From NCBI GenBank assembly GCA_964550615.1, contig CAZKAB010000009.1, forward strand, positions 1 through 52,818: a stretch of 52,818 nt of DNA, given 5' to 3'. The position numbers were made by a program, and so were the translations under genes. This document shows, piece by piece, positions 7,586 through 16,698 of this stretch. The notes under the pieces are model-generated. The model saw only the letters and a list, made by a program, of their open reading frames with translations. It made no database searches and was not told the origin of the DNA. Each line of letters begins with the position of its first letter. The first letter of the stretch is position 1. The stretch is from M55B144 sp964550615 (lineage in GTDB: Bacteria > Bipolaricaulota > Bipolaricaulia > UBA7950 > UBA9294).

Positions 7586-9622
7586 ATGAACGCAAGAGCG
7601 GCAGATTTGGCATGGCTTGAGGATCTGAATCCACAACAGCAGGCCGCGGTTACGCATGGCGGCGGCTCTCTCCTGGTTGTTGCCGGCGCAGGAACAGGGA
7701 AGACCAAGACACTTGCCTACAGGGTGGCGTACCTGATCTCTCAGGGCGTGGATCCATCGAAGGTTCTCCTTTTGACCTTTACGAGACGTGCCGCGCAGGA
7801 GATGCTGAAGCGGGCGGCCGGTATCATTGCGCAAGGTGGGTCGGGAGCGGGGCGTGTTTGGGGCGGGACGTTCCACGCTACTGCAAACAGGCTGCTCAGG
7901 ATCTACGCCAAGGCGGCGGGACTTAACCGAGACTTCACAATCATCGATCAGTCCGATGCCGAGGACCTTATCGGCCTGATTCGGCACGAGATGGGCTTGC
8001 ACAGTCGCGAGAAGCGATTCCCCCGCAAGAGAACGTGTCTTGCCATCTATTCGAGATGCGTGAACGGATCGGAGGACCTCGGACCCGTACTTGAACGGCA
8101 TTTCCCGTGGTGCGATTTATGGAAGAAGGAGCTGCGGGCGATGTTCGAACAATACGTCATCCGAAAGCAGGAACGAAACGTCCTGGATTACGACGATCTG
8201 CTTCTGTACTGGGTCGAGCTTCTTTCCGACGACCGGATTGCTGACGAGCTTACCTCGAGGTTCGATCATATCTTGGTTGATGAATATCAGGATACGAACA
8301 AGTTGCAGGCGCGTATTCTGGAGGGAATGCGGCACGGTAACGACAACATCATGGTGGTGGGAGACGACGCGCAAAGCATCTACAGTTTCCGGGGCGCAAC
8401 TGTGAGAAACATCCTCGACTTTCCGCACCAATTTTCAGGCACGACGGTGGTCTCACTCGAACAGAACTACCGCTCCGTCATGCCGATACTGGAAACCACC
8501 AACCGGATCATTGCGGGGGCGAAAGAGAGGTACACCAAGGATCTGTGGTCGGACAGGATAGAAGGCGAGCGCCCGAGGCTCGTGACATGCAAGGATGAAG
8601 CGCAGCAGGACGAGTATGTGATAAAGCGGGTGCTGGAGCACCTTGAGGAAGGAATCCCGTTAAGAAAGCAGGCGGTATTGTTTCGAGCCGGTCACCTGTC
8701 GGATTCGCTTGAGATCGAGCTAGTGCGAAGGAACATCCCGTACCACAAGTATGGAGGCCTGCGCTTCCTCGAAGCCGCGCACGTGAAGGACCTGATCGCT
8801 TTCCTGCGGCTTGTCGAGAATCCGCGTGATGAGATGGCCTGGTTCAGGGTTCTCCAATTGATGGAAGGGATAGGGTCCGGCACCGCTTCGCGCGCGGTGA
8901 GATACGTCGTCGAACACGGGAACGATCCGAGATCCGTGAGAGGATTCAAAGTGCGTGCCGCGGCGAAGGAGAATATGGCTGGTTTCGCCGACATGCTCGA
9001 CGATATCGTAGCGATGGGGCCTCGTAATCCCGCACTGCAGGTTGAGCGAATCCGGAAATTCTATGATCCATTGCTGCATAGGTTGTACGAGAATCCCGGT
9101 GCGCGTGCGCGGGATCTCGTAAGCCTGGAACAGATCGCATCCGGTTATCGAACGCGCAGGGAGTTCCTGGTTGATCTCCAGCTCGATCCACCGAATTCAA
9201 CAAGCGACATTGCCGGTCCTCCCTACAAGAACGACGACTGGCTCGTGTTGTCCACTATTCACTCCGCCAAAGGATGTGAGTGGGACGTGGTTTATCTCAT
9301 TCATGCGGCGGACGGATTTCTTCCATCGGACATGGCGGCGGGATCGACGGAGGAAATCGAAGAGGAGCTGAGGCTGACCTACGTTGCCCTGACACGAGCG
9401 AAGACCTTCCTGTACATCAGTTGGCCCCTGCGCTACTACTATAAGTGGTACGCCCTAACTGATAACTCTACCTATGCTCAGCTTTGTCGGTTCTTTACGC
9501 CCGACGTACTGAAGACTCTCGACGAGGTCCGCCTCGAACAAGGCCTGGGAGAAGATGGCGTATCGGAAACGGCTGCCAACAGAGACATCGCTGCGAGGAT
9601 CAGAGGCATGTGGGGCGGGTAG
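7586..9622 (+). CDS. UvrD/Rep-type superfamily I DNA helicase
   Basis: From ATG 7586 the protein has 678 residues with all SF1A motifs in order: LNPQQQAAV (Q motif), GAGTGKTKT (Walker A), LTFTRRAAQEM (Ia), VDEYQDTN (II), VGDDAQSIYSFRGA (III), LEQNYRS (IV), STIHSAKGCEWDVVYL (V) and YVALTRAK (VI). It unwinds DNA 3'-5' in repair or replication restart. Homologous N-termini start just before LNPQQ. An in-frame upstream ATG at 7505, with GGGGG 4 bases before it, would add 27 residues and cannot be excluded. It ends 12 bases before the convergent MscS gene. It may be UvrD, PcrA or a lineage-specific paralogue, so no symbol is given. Confidence 0.9.
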   Translation: MNARAADLAWLEDLNPQQQAAVTHGGGSLLVVAGAGTGKTKTLAYRVAYLISQGVDPSKVLLLTFTRRAAQEMLKRAAGIIAQGGSGAGRVWGGTFHATANRLLRIYAKAAGLNRDFTIIDQSDAEDLIGLIRHEMGLHSREKRFPRKRTCLAIYSRCVNGSEDLGPVLERHFPWCDLWKKELRAMFEQYVIRKQERNVLDYDDLLLYWVELLSDDRIADELTSRFDHILVDEYQDTNKLQARILEGMRHGNDNIMVVGDDAQSIYSFRGATVRNILDFPHQFSGTTVVSLEQNYRSVMPILETTNRIIAGAKERYTKDLWSDRIEGERPRLVTCKDEAQQDEYVIKRVLEHLEEGIPLRKQAVLFRAGHLSDSLEIELVRRNIPYHKYGGLRFLEAAHVKDLIAFLRLVENPRDEMAWFRVLQLMEGIGSGTASRAVRYVVEHGNDPRSVRGFKVRAAAKENMAGFADMLDDIVAMGPRNPALQVERIRKFYDPLLHRLYENPGARARDLVSLEQIASGYRTRREFLVDLQLDPPNSTSDIAGPPYKNDDWLVLSTIHSAKGCEWDVVYLIHAADGFLPSDMAAGSTEEIEEELRLTYVALTRAKTFLYISWPLRYYYKWYALTDNSTYAQLCRFFTPDVLKTLDEVRLEQGLGEDGVSETAANRDIAARIRGMWGG

Positions 9623-9633
9623 GCCTTCCGACA

Positions 9634-10449
9634 TCAGCCCGTATCCTTTGCCGCGAGGTGTACCACGCGTTGCGGGAACGGGATCTCAATTCCTTCTCTA
9701 TCGAACGCTTCCTTGATCTTCTGCGTTAGGGTGAACTTAACCGGCCAGTAGTCGGCCTTGTCGACCCAAATGCGCAGCACGAGATTGACGCTTGAATCTG
9801 CCAGCTCCGAAACGATTGCCTGCGGCGCCGGCTCGCTTAGTGCTCGTTCGTCTTCCCCTGCCAAAGCGAGCAAAACCGTTTGCGCCTTCTCTAAAGAGGA
9901 TCCGTAGCCGATGCCGACCGCCAGGTCCATCCGTCGCGTCTCAAACGCCGAGTAGTTCGTGATGGTATCGCCGAAGATCTTCCCGTTGGGGACCATGACC
10001 TTGATGTTATCCGGCGTTGCGAGGATGGTCGTGAAGAGATGGATATCCTTCACGGTTCCCGTTTGGCCGGCGGCCGCGATAAAGTCACCGATCTTGTAAG
10101 GGCGCAGGATGAGAATGAGAACTCCGGCCGCGAAGTTGGCCAACGAGCCCTGCAGTGCGAATCCGACAGCGAATCCAACGGCGCCGAGGATTGCGACAAA
10201 CGATGTAGTCTGTACGCCGAAGCGTGCGAGAGACGCAATTACGGCGAAGATAATGACTGTCGCAAACGTTAGTCGAGACGCAAACCCTACAATTGCCGAG
10301 GCAATCTCGGCTCGAGTCATAATGCGGCGGACGATTCTCCTGGCGATCCTTGCTGCGGCGATGCCGATAATGAGGATCGCCAGTGCACCCAAGACTTGTC
10401 CTCCGTAGGAGACGACCCACTCCGTTATCCTGTCCCATAGACCGGTCAT
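9634..10449 (-). CDS. mscS: Small-conductance mechanosensitive channel (MscS family)
   Basis: The protein has about 271 residues and the standard three-helix MscS core. TM1 (VLGALAILIIGIAA), TM2 (FATVIIFAVIASL) and a Gly/Ala-rich TM3 (ILGAVGFAVGFALQGSLANFAAG) are followed by the cytoplasmic beta domain with IGDFI, VMVPNGKIFG and a C-terminal FPQRVVHL. It opens under membrane tension during hypo-osmotic shock. Two consecutive ATGs exist (10452 and 10449); the second is better spaced from GGGAGG. It is a single gene with no obvious operon partner. A second, more divergent MscS-family gene lies at 40654. Confidence 0.92.
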   Translation of the reverse strand: MTGLWDRITEWVVSYGGQVLGALAILIIGIAAARIARRIVRRIMTRAEIASAIVGFASRLTFATVIIFAVIASLARFGVQTTSFVAILGAVGFAVGFALQGSLANFAAGVLILILRPYKIGDFIAAAGQTGTVKDIHLFTTILATPDNIKVMVPNGKIFGDTITNYSAFETRRMDLAVGIGYGSSLEKAQTVLLALAGEDERALSEPAPQAIVSELADSSVNLVLRIWVDKADYWPVKFTLTQKIKEAFDREGIEIPFPQRVVHLAAKDTG

Positions 10450-10524
10450 CATGCCTCCCTTTCAGTTGCGGCCCGCGCGTTGTCTCGGCGGCGAAACGTG
10501 TTAAACTCGGCTGGGCCGATCCTT

Positions 10525-11841
10525 CTACGGAGTGAGGTTCATCGTTGCCGGCCCGTATGTTCGCTCGAGATACTGAGCGTCTGGCAGGGTTGTGCTGAAG
10601 AAAACGTGCAGCTCGAAGTATGATCGATCGAGCCGCCTATACGGTACCACTTCTATCCGGAACGGCCCGCCACCAATAACCTCTGCCCATCCCGTATAGA
10701 TTTGTGCCGCAACTCCTTCCTTAACCAGGAATCGATTCGCCTGGCTGTCGTACATGCGTGCGCCGATCCATTGTCCGGCTTCATCGATCAGGGCCATAGC
10801 CACGTATCCACGACTCGGCACGTTGAAGGTGAATGTCTTCTTGTCACAGTCGCCCCGGCCGAGCGCATAGTCGGACGGACACGGCTTGTCGATCACGCCC
10901 CACGCAGCGAGTAGCCTGCCAGGCCCTTGGATCGACCAACCCCATGGCGGCGCCTCTGAATCTGTATCGTATTCTGTGGGCGTAGTCTGGTCGGGCTCTT
11001 CCGGCATGTCGACCGTACCGGACCATCCATGCGAATCTAAATGAATCTGGTACCGGTCGATCGTCTCGTCGCCGCCGTAGTCCTCTACGACCGCATAGTA
11101 TGTGCCGGCATACAGATGGAGCGTCAATAGACTGCCCGCTCCCTGCCCGCTGTCGTCATCCGCGGCAATCCGCTGTCCGCTCTGGTCGTATACGGTCAGG
11201 ACGGTATCCCCATCGGTGATTGTCTGAATTGTTACCTCGGACTTGGTTCGAACGGAGAAGTGGTACACGTCTATGTCGTAGAGTGGGCTTATGGACCCCA
11301 ATCTGCAGGATATGTCTGTTGTGGGCTGAAGCGAATCGCTTTGTCCTGCACTGTCATTGTCTTCCACCTCTGGGAGACACGAGGTCGATCCGCGGCTCTT
11401 CCCATAACTGGAGTCGGATAAAGAGATCACGTAGCTCGAGATCGTCTCACCGTTCACTCCCCCGACGATGACGAAGTAGGTTCCTCGATCCAGTGTGGCA
11501 GCGATCCGACTGGCGAAATCAGCTCCGCTGTCGTCATCTTCCGCAAGCCTGTTGCCCAACGCATCGTAGAGGAACAGCACAGTGTCCCCGTCCGACTCTG
11601 TCTCGATAATCACCGCACCCGGCTCATTCATCACGAACCAGAAGTAATCCAGATCATCGGATTTGTCGATCATCCCGCTCCGGCAACCGCCGCCCGGGAT
11701 CTCCCCAAGTGAATCCGCGTCGGCCGGCAGATCGTTCCCTTCTTGTTCCCAGCGGCACTGACACGTTCCCACAACAGATATGCCAAACGAGAGCCCGAGC
11801 GCAATCAGTATCGTCCAGAGAATGCAGTGCTTCTTTGTCAC
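10525..11841 (-). CDS. Secreted protein with two PPC-like beta domains
   Basis: The 438-residue protein has an N-terminal export signal (KK, then a hydrophobic stretch to about residue 25). Two copies of a bacterial pre-peptidase C-terminal (PPC)-like domain follow. Each contains DGDTVL..YD..G.R.A.DDDSG and a G-T-Y-(F/Y)-(V/A)-V strand, at about residues 55-140 and 155-245. The last 180 residues are an unrecognised Trp/Tyr-rich domain. No peptidase catalytic domain is present, so it is not a protease by itself. The GTG at 11841 is chosen as start because AAGGAGG lies 6 bases upstream; the longer frame to 11937 lacks one. The acidic DDDSG loops could bind calcium. Confidence 0.72.
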   Translation of the reverse strand: MTKKHCILWTILIALGLSFGISVVGTCQCRWEQEGNDLPADADSLGEIPGGGCRSGMIDKSDDLDYFWFVMNEPGAVIIETESDGDTVLFLYDALGNRLAEDDDSGADFASRIAATLDRGTYFVIVGGVNGETISSYVISLSDSSYGKSRGSTSCLPEVEDNDSAGQSDSLQPTTDISCRLGSISPLYDIDVYHFSVRTKSEVTIQTITDGDTVLTVYDQSGQRIAADDDSGQGAGSLLTLHLYAGTYYAVVEDYGGDETIDRYQIHLDSHGWSGTVDMPEEPDQTTPTEYDTDSEAPPWGWSIQGPGRLLAAWGVIDKPCPSDYALGRGDCDKKTFTFNVPSRGYVAMALIDEAGQWIGARMYDSQANRFLVKEGVAAQIYTGWAEVIGGGPFRIEVVPYRRLDRSYFELHVFFSTTLPDAQYLERTYGPATMNLTP

Positions 11842-12163
11842 CGCAAACCTCCTTGCCCCGTGGGCGCTTCGCGAGCACCTGAAGCCGTCTTCGTGTCCTC
11901 TTGGGACCAGTCTAGCTATGACGGCTCGTTGGTGCAAAAGGTAGCACCGCAGGCAAAACGGGAGTTTTCAGACATATGAGGAGTTGGTTGGTGACGCCCG
12001 ATCATCCCGTTGATCGTGAGTGCACGCGTCGACAGAATCGGCGCAAGCGATGATGAGTTCGGCTGGGAACTCCTGAAGCCCGAAGTGGAGGGCGAACAGA
12101 ACTTGCAGGGAGCTATCCCGGGCTGTAGTCTGACTGGGAAACGAGACAAACGGATGTGATTCT
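11842..12163. other. Intergenic region between divergent genes
   Basis: This is a 320-base region between the PPC-domain protein (reverse) and the metallo-beta-lactamase-fold gene (forward). It must hold the promoters of both, but no convincing -35/-10 pair or structured RNA stood out. Short ORFs here lack domains. Confidence 0.5.
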
Positions 12164-13153
12164 GTGAATTGGCGAATTTCACCTGTGTGGTGGCCGATCC
12201 TTATCTTGGGGTCGCCGCTCTGGATTCCTTTGTTGCTCTTGCGGTACGGCTCGTTCAGCAAGGATGGAAAGAGCGTGCGCGATGAGAATCGACTCCGCAT
12301 CGAAGCAGCTCATGAGCTCGAACTTCCCGCGGTGAACGAACTTGAGATCAGTGTACTCTCAGAATGGCGGGCAAGAGACGGGTTCAGGGGCGAACCGGGT
12401 GTTTCGTACTTGTTCCGCACTGATCTTGGATCGCTGCTGTATGACATTGGGTTTGGAGACGAAAGCGGCGTTGTAGCGCACAACGCCCAGCTGCTCGGGA
12501 TCGGGTCGAGTGACATAGATGCTGTTGCCATCTCACATCTACATGACGATCACATGGGTGGACTTCGCGGGTTTCGGATGAAGGAAGTTGCGTATCCGGC
12601 GATGTTCCGTCCTTCCGAGCCGATTCCCTGCTATCTGCCCGCTGAAGCGCGAGCGGAACGGCTTGAAACGGAGATTATCCACACACCGCGACTTCTCACA
12701 GGAGGGATTGCCTCCACCGGCCCGCTCGCTCGCCGCCTATTCTTTCTCGGTTGGGTTGAGGAGCAGGCACTAGTGATGCGACTCCGGGGGAAGGGCCTCG
12801 TTATCTTTGCCGGTTGCGGGCATCCGACACTGCCGGTCATTCTGAAGATGGTGCGTAGGATGTCATCGGAACCTGTTTACGCAATCGGCGGCGGCCTCCA
12901 CCTACCACTCACGCAGGGTCGTGAGCGCCGCGCCGGAATCGATCTCCAGACTATCTTGGGGACGGGAAAGCCGCCATGGAAAAGGATCAACGAAACTGAT
13001 ATCGCGCTGGTTGCAGAGGCTATCAGGGGCGCCAACCCCAAGCGAGTTCTCCTCTCGGCTCATGACAGTTGCGATGAGGCTTTGGAGCGGTTGGCCGATG
13101 CTGTCGACAGTGATGTCGAGGTTCTCGAAGCAGGAGGCGTGTATAGGTTGTAG
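12164..13153 (+). CDS. Membrane-anchored metallo-beta-lactamase-fold hydrolase
   Basis: The 329-residue protein has an N-terminal hydrophobic segment (WPILILGSPLWIPLLLL, residues 8-24), then an MBL-fold domain. The HxHxDH-type motif is ISHLHDDHMGG (about residues 123-133), with later His in AGCGHPTL and the C-terminal LSAHDSCDEAL. The sequence resembles COG1237-type MBL proteins (related to the archaeal dihydropterin ribofuranosyl-aminobenzene phosphate synthase group). The substrate is unknown. Start is a GTG with only a weak ribosome binding site. The stop is 7 bases from the stop of the convergent activase gene. Confidence 0.8.
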   Translation: MNWRISPVWWPILILGSPLWIPLLLLRYGSFSKDGKSVRDENRLRIEAAHELELPAVNELEISVLSEWRARDGFRGEPGVSYLFRTDLGSLLYDIGFGDESGVVAHNAQLLGIGSSDIDAVAISHLHDDHMGGLRGFRMKEVAYPAMFRPSEPIPCYLPAEARAERLETEIIHTPRLLTGGIASTGPLARRLFFLGWVEEQALVMRLRGKGLVIFAGCGHPTLPVILKMVRRMSSEPVYAIGGGLHLPLTQGRERRAGIDLQTILGTGKPPWKRINETDIALVAEAIRGANPKRVLLSAHDSCDEALERLADAVDSDVEVLEAGGVYRL

Positions 13154-13160
13154 CCCGCTT

Positions 13161-14111
13161 CTAGCTGGCGTCGATGCGGACTTCGATTCCGCAGGATTCA
13201 CCGAGTCTCTTTAGGTACTCAAGCTTGCGCTTGTGCACCGGTTCGAGTCCACTCAGGCTGTAAGCGCGTCCAAGACCGGCGTACTTGGACGATCCCAGCC
13301 GATGGTACGGCATAATCTCGATTCGACTGACATTTGGTAGGCGACCGACGAATTCGAATATTGCCTTCTGCTCGACGTCGGAACCGTTGTGTCCGGGGAC
13401 GAAAGGGATTCTCACGATGATATCCATGTCGGGAGACTCGTGTGCTACGCGTGTCAGGTTGGACAAAATCATCGCGTTCGACTGTCCGGTCAGCTCACGG
13501 TGCGACTCAGCATCGATGTGCTTGATATCATAGAACAGCAGATCCAGATAGGGCATCACGGATTCGAGACATGCCCAGTCGACGTATCCGCTGGTCTCGA
13601 TTGCGGCATGAATTCCTTCCACTTTGCATGCCTTCAGAATCTCCGCCGTAAACGCGCACTGAGAAAGGGGTTCGCCACCCGTAAGGGTTACGCCGCCGCC
13701 TGAGTTATCGTAGAAGCGTCGATCACGGCGAACGATGCGCATCACTTGGTCAACGGACATCAGGTTGCCGACCAGCTCGCGCGCGCCGTAGATACATGCT
13801 TCTACGCATCGTCCGCACAGCGTACAGATGTTTAGATCCGTCACCAATCCGAATCTCTCATCCGTGCGGATAGCGCCCGTGGGGCATACTGCGAGGCATC
13901 TCCCGCAGTCGATGCAACGCCCGCGGTGATACATGATCTCAGGCTCGTAGCGGTGCGATTCCGGGTTTGCGCACCAAACGCAGCGCAGCGGACAACCCTT
14001 GAGGAAGATCAGCGAGCGGATGCCGGGTCCGTCACCGGTGGCGAAGCGCTTTACGTCGAACACGACGCCGGTGATGGTTCCGTTGACTTCTGTTTGAGCA
14101 GGTTCTGTCAC
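13161..14111 (-). CDS. Glycyl radical enzyme activating enzyme (radical SAM)
   Basis: The 316-residue radical SAM activase has the cluster motif KGCPLRCVWCANPE (CxxxCxxC, near residues 39-46). Two inserted ferredoxin-type 4Fe-4S motifs (CIDCGRCLAVCP and CTLCGRCVEAC) follow, then the SAM-binding TGGEPLSQ. It cleaves S-adenosylmethionine to abstract hydrogen from the glycyl residue of its partner. The two extra clusters are typical of activases for eliminase-type glycyl radical enzymes, unlike the shorter pyruvate formate-lyase activase. It lies 18 bases after its partner and is the last gene of the left arm. Start is a GTG with a weak GGGTGAG upstream. Confidence 0.92.
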   Translation of the reverse strand: MTEPAQTEVNGTITGVVFDVKRFATGDGPGIRSLIFLKGCPLRCVWCANPESHRYEPEIMYHRGRCIDCGRCLAVCPTGAIRTDERFGLVTDLNICTLCGRCVEACIYGARELVGNLMSVDQVMRIVRRDRRFYDNSGGGVTLTGGEPLSQCAFTAEILKACKVEGIHAAIETSGYVDWACLESVMPYLDLLFYDIKHIDAESHRELTGQSNAMILSNLTRVAHESPDMDIIVRIPFVPGHNGSDVEQKAIFEFVGRLPNVSRIEIMPYHRLGSSKYAGLGRAYSLSGLEPVHKRKLEYLKRLGESCGIEVRIDAS

Positions 14112-14129
14112 GATCGGCCGCTCACCCGC

Positions 14130-16550
14130 CTAGCCGCCGCTTTCCCCGAACTCGGATCGTCGGATGATGTCTTCCTGCAGTTCAGCATTGAGCGGCGCAA
14201 AGAAGGCGCTATACCCGGCTACGCGCACCATCAAGTCGCGGTAGTTTTCAGGATTCGCCTGGGCGTCGCGAAGCGTGTCGGTGCCGACCACGTTGAACTG
14301 AATGTGGTACTGGTTGTTCTCAAATAGCGTCTTGATGAGTCCGCAAGCGCGCTTCCTGCCTTCTCGTGTCTTCAAGATCTCCGGGCTCAGGCGCATGTTG
14401 AAAATCGCTCCGCGCGAAAACCAGATACTGGGAAGCTTGCTCATCGAGTTTATGCATGCGGTGGCGCCGTTTCGCTCAGCGCCGGTAGCGGGAGAGACAC
14501 CATTGTTCAACGGTTCACCGGCTCTTCTCCCGTCCGGGAGAGCTCCGACCACCTTGCCCATCGCGACGTTGGCGGTCACCGAACTCTGGCAGTACGAGTA
14601 TGTTCCGATCTTCGGTCCCTGGCCGTGGCGGGAGTTCACGAATTCCTTCTGATATGTCGAACCGACAAAGTCAGTGACGGCGATCGTCCACCTATCGGCG
14701 CGATCATCATCGTTTCCGAATTTCGGCGCTCTGTTGATGAGCATCTGACGGATCTCCTCCCCGGTCGGGGCGGTCGTCTGATCATCGAAATTCGTCTCGA
14801 TCGCGTGCTTCAACTGCTCGCCGGTGATCCACTTCTCTACGAATACGGCTGTTTCGATTCCGGTGAGCGCGTCGCCCGCCGTCATGGCGCCCACCGTGGG
14901 GCCGCCATCGGTGGAGTAGATCGATCCTCCCTCGATCAACGCCTTTCCGCGTCCGATGCAGTCCTCGATCAGCGACGAACGAAACGCATTGATGTCGTGC
15001 AATTTATGAATCTCGTCGTTGACATGCTCGATGGCCACTTGCAACTCCATGAAGTAGTGGAGTTGATTCTTGTACGCATCCCATACGTCTTGCATGCTCT
15101 CGAATGTCGCCAGATCGCCGCTTCCGGGGAGGAGCGTCACGCCGGTACTCGGATCGGTGCCGTTGTTCAGCGCGATTTCGAGAACCTTGGCCTTGTTCAA
15201 GCGAGGTCCTTTGCAGGCGAAGTCCCACTTTCCGGGGATCGACGCCTCGATGCATCCGACGGGAGCCCAGTTCCAGAGGTCGCCTTGGTCGACACCGAGA
15301 CCTTTCAGCATGCGCATCACACCGGGATCGTTGTAGAATGCCGGTTGGCCGCCGGAGTGTGTCTGCACTACCTCCAACGCTCGATCCATCAGCTCTTCCG
15401 ATGTGCGCTCGCACCATTTCAACGACACAGATGGCTTCGGTAGACGCATGTTCTCGGTTGCGTCAAGGACGACATAAGTCAGATCGTTGGAAGCGTCTTT
15501 CCCATCGGCGGTCTGACCTCCAATTGCAAGGTTTACCGCCATGTGGTAGCCGGGGAAGAACTTTGCCCCCTCCCATGAGCGAAAGATGTTCATCTCGTTG
15601 ACCTTGATGAAGAAACTTTCGGTCAGTTCAAGGGCCTGTTCACGTGTCATTCGCCCCGCATCGATATCCTGCTTGTAGAAGGGCCACAGGTATTGATCGA
15701 ATCTGCCGAACGAGATCGCGATCCCGTTTGTCTCTATCTGAATGCAGCAGTGGATGAACCAGATCGCCTGCAGCGCCTCCCAGAATGAAGACGGACGGTT
15801 CTCGGGCACTCGCCGACAGTGATCGGCCATCGCCTTTAGCTCGACCTTTCGTTCAGGCGAAGATGCCGCGCTTTCGAGTCTGTCCAATTCGCGAGCAAAC
15901 CGGTGCGCGAAATCGATCACCGCCTGGTTGGAGATGATCGCCGCTTGCAAGAACCATTGCTGTCTTGCCGCGCCCGGCTGCGTCAAGTCGAGTGATGCAA
16001 TCCGCTCCTCGGCGCGCGCGATGAGGCCTCCAAGTCCATGCTCGAGGATTGTTTCGTAGTTGGGAAGAACATTTCCAAAGCCGTTCTGGGTAACCCAATC
16101 GTCATCGATGGCAGCCGCGTCCCATGCGATACGAGCTGCCTCAGGGATCAGACTACGTACGGTCTCGTAGACGGTCTTACCGCGCCAGTAGTCGATAGTA
16201 GCAATGATGTCGCGTTTTGTGTCTTCATCGTACTCGTAGACGTCGTTTGGCCTCTCCCATGTATGGTAGGGATCGCCCTCGAACTCGTTCAGGATCCACT
16301 GGACCGAATACTCAGGGAAGACTGGTGCTCCCCGCGGCTTGCGTGCCTGATTCCCAACGATTAGTTCGCCATCGCGGATGTAGATGCTCATCTGGTCAAG
16401 CACCTTGGCAAAGGCTTGTGCTCGACGAAGGACTATCGGTTGGCCTTCGCTCGCCTTCATCGCTTCGGTGAAATATCGCGCCCTCTCGGGACACACCGAA
16501 GGGATCGTGTCGAGCAGCTCGTTTCGTAGGCGCTCCGTTCTAAGACTCAT
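14130..16550 (-). CDS. Glycyl radical enzyme of the eliminase/dehydratase-decarboxylase class, substrate unknown
   Basis: The protein has 806 residues from ATG 16550, which is preceded by AAGGAGG; the frame opens further up but without a site. The thiyl-radical motif is VGCIEASIPGK (Cys433, Glu435). The C-terminal glycyl loop is RVAGYSAFF (Gly779). Cys-x-Glu is shared by dehydratases, lyases and decarboxylases and excludes pyruvate formate-lyase, which has Cys-Cys. The diol-binding residues of glycerol dehydratase (His164, His281, Ser282, Asp447) align with Asn160, Ile277, Ala278 and Lys447, so glycerol or propanediol is unlikely to be the substrate. It is followed by its activase. A C-O, C-N or C-S lyase, or a decarboxylase, is possible. 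Confidence 0.9.
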   Translation of the reverse strand: MSLRTERLRNELLDTIPSVCPERARYFTEAMKASEGQPIVLRRAQAFAKVLDQMSIYIRDGELIVGNQARKPRGAPVFPEYSVQWILNEFEGDPYHTWERPNDVYEYDEDTKRDIIATIDYWRGKTVYETVRSLIPEAARIAWDAAAIDDDWVTQNGFGNVLPNYETILEHGLGGLIARAEERIASLDLTQPGAARQQWFLQAAIISNQAVIDFAHRFARELDRLESAASSPERKVELKAMADHCRRVPENRPSSFWEALQAIWFIHCCIQIETNGIAISFGRFDQYLWPFYKQDIDAGRMTREQALELTESFFIKVNEMNIFRSWEGAKFFPGYHMAVNLAIGGQTADGKDASNDLTYVVLDATENMRLPKPSVSLKWCERTSEELMDRALEVVQTHSGGQPAFYNDPGVMRMLKGLGVDQGDLWNWAPVGCIEASIPGKWDFACKGPRLNKAKVLEIALNNGTDPSTGVTLLPGSGDLATFESMQDVWDAYKNQLHYFMELQVAIEHVNDEIHKLHDINAFRSSLIEDCIGRGKALIEGGSIYSTDGGPTVGAMTAGDALTGIETAVFVEKWITGEQLKHAIETNFDDQTTAPTGEEIRQMLINRAPKFGNDDDRADRWTIAVTDFVGSTYQKEFVNSRHGQGPKIGTYSYCQSSVTANVAMGKVVGALPDGRRAGEPLNNGVSPATGAERNGATACINSMSKLPSIWFSRGAIFNMRLSPEILKTREGRKRACGLIKTLFENNQYHIQFNVVGTDTLRDAQANPENYRDLMVRVAGYSAFFAPLNAELQEDIIRRSEFGESGG

Positions 16551-16698
16551 GGCACAATTCCTCCTTGTCTGCCTTCGCCTTGGCTGTAGGCTTGACGGCA
16601 CTTTGATCGTATCAGCTTACCCATGCTCCCGCACACATCGCGATATCATCACTTCGTGGAGTCCTTTGCGCTGTGTCATCCTTGTCTTCCTAGCCTGC

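Noticed and set aside
6008..9622. Antiphage defence island built on the helicase and ATPase genes
   Set aside because: No nuclease, toxin, mobile element or known defence partner is present; the helicase looks like a housekeeping UvrD type.
14130..16550. Calling the radical enzyme a glycerol or propanediol dehydratase
   Set aside because: The general Cys-x-Glu and glycyl motifs fit, but the residues that bind the diol are replaced.
16550..16601. Longer N-terminus of the glycyl radical enzyme
   Set aside because: The extra 17 residues are Arg-rich and unconserved in pattern, and AAGGAGG points to the inner ATG.
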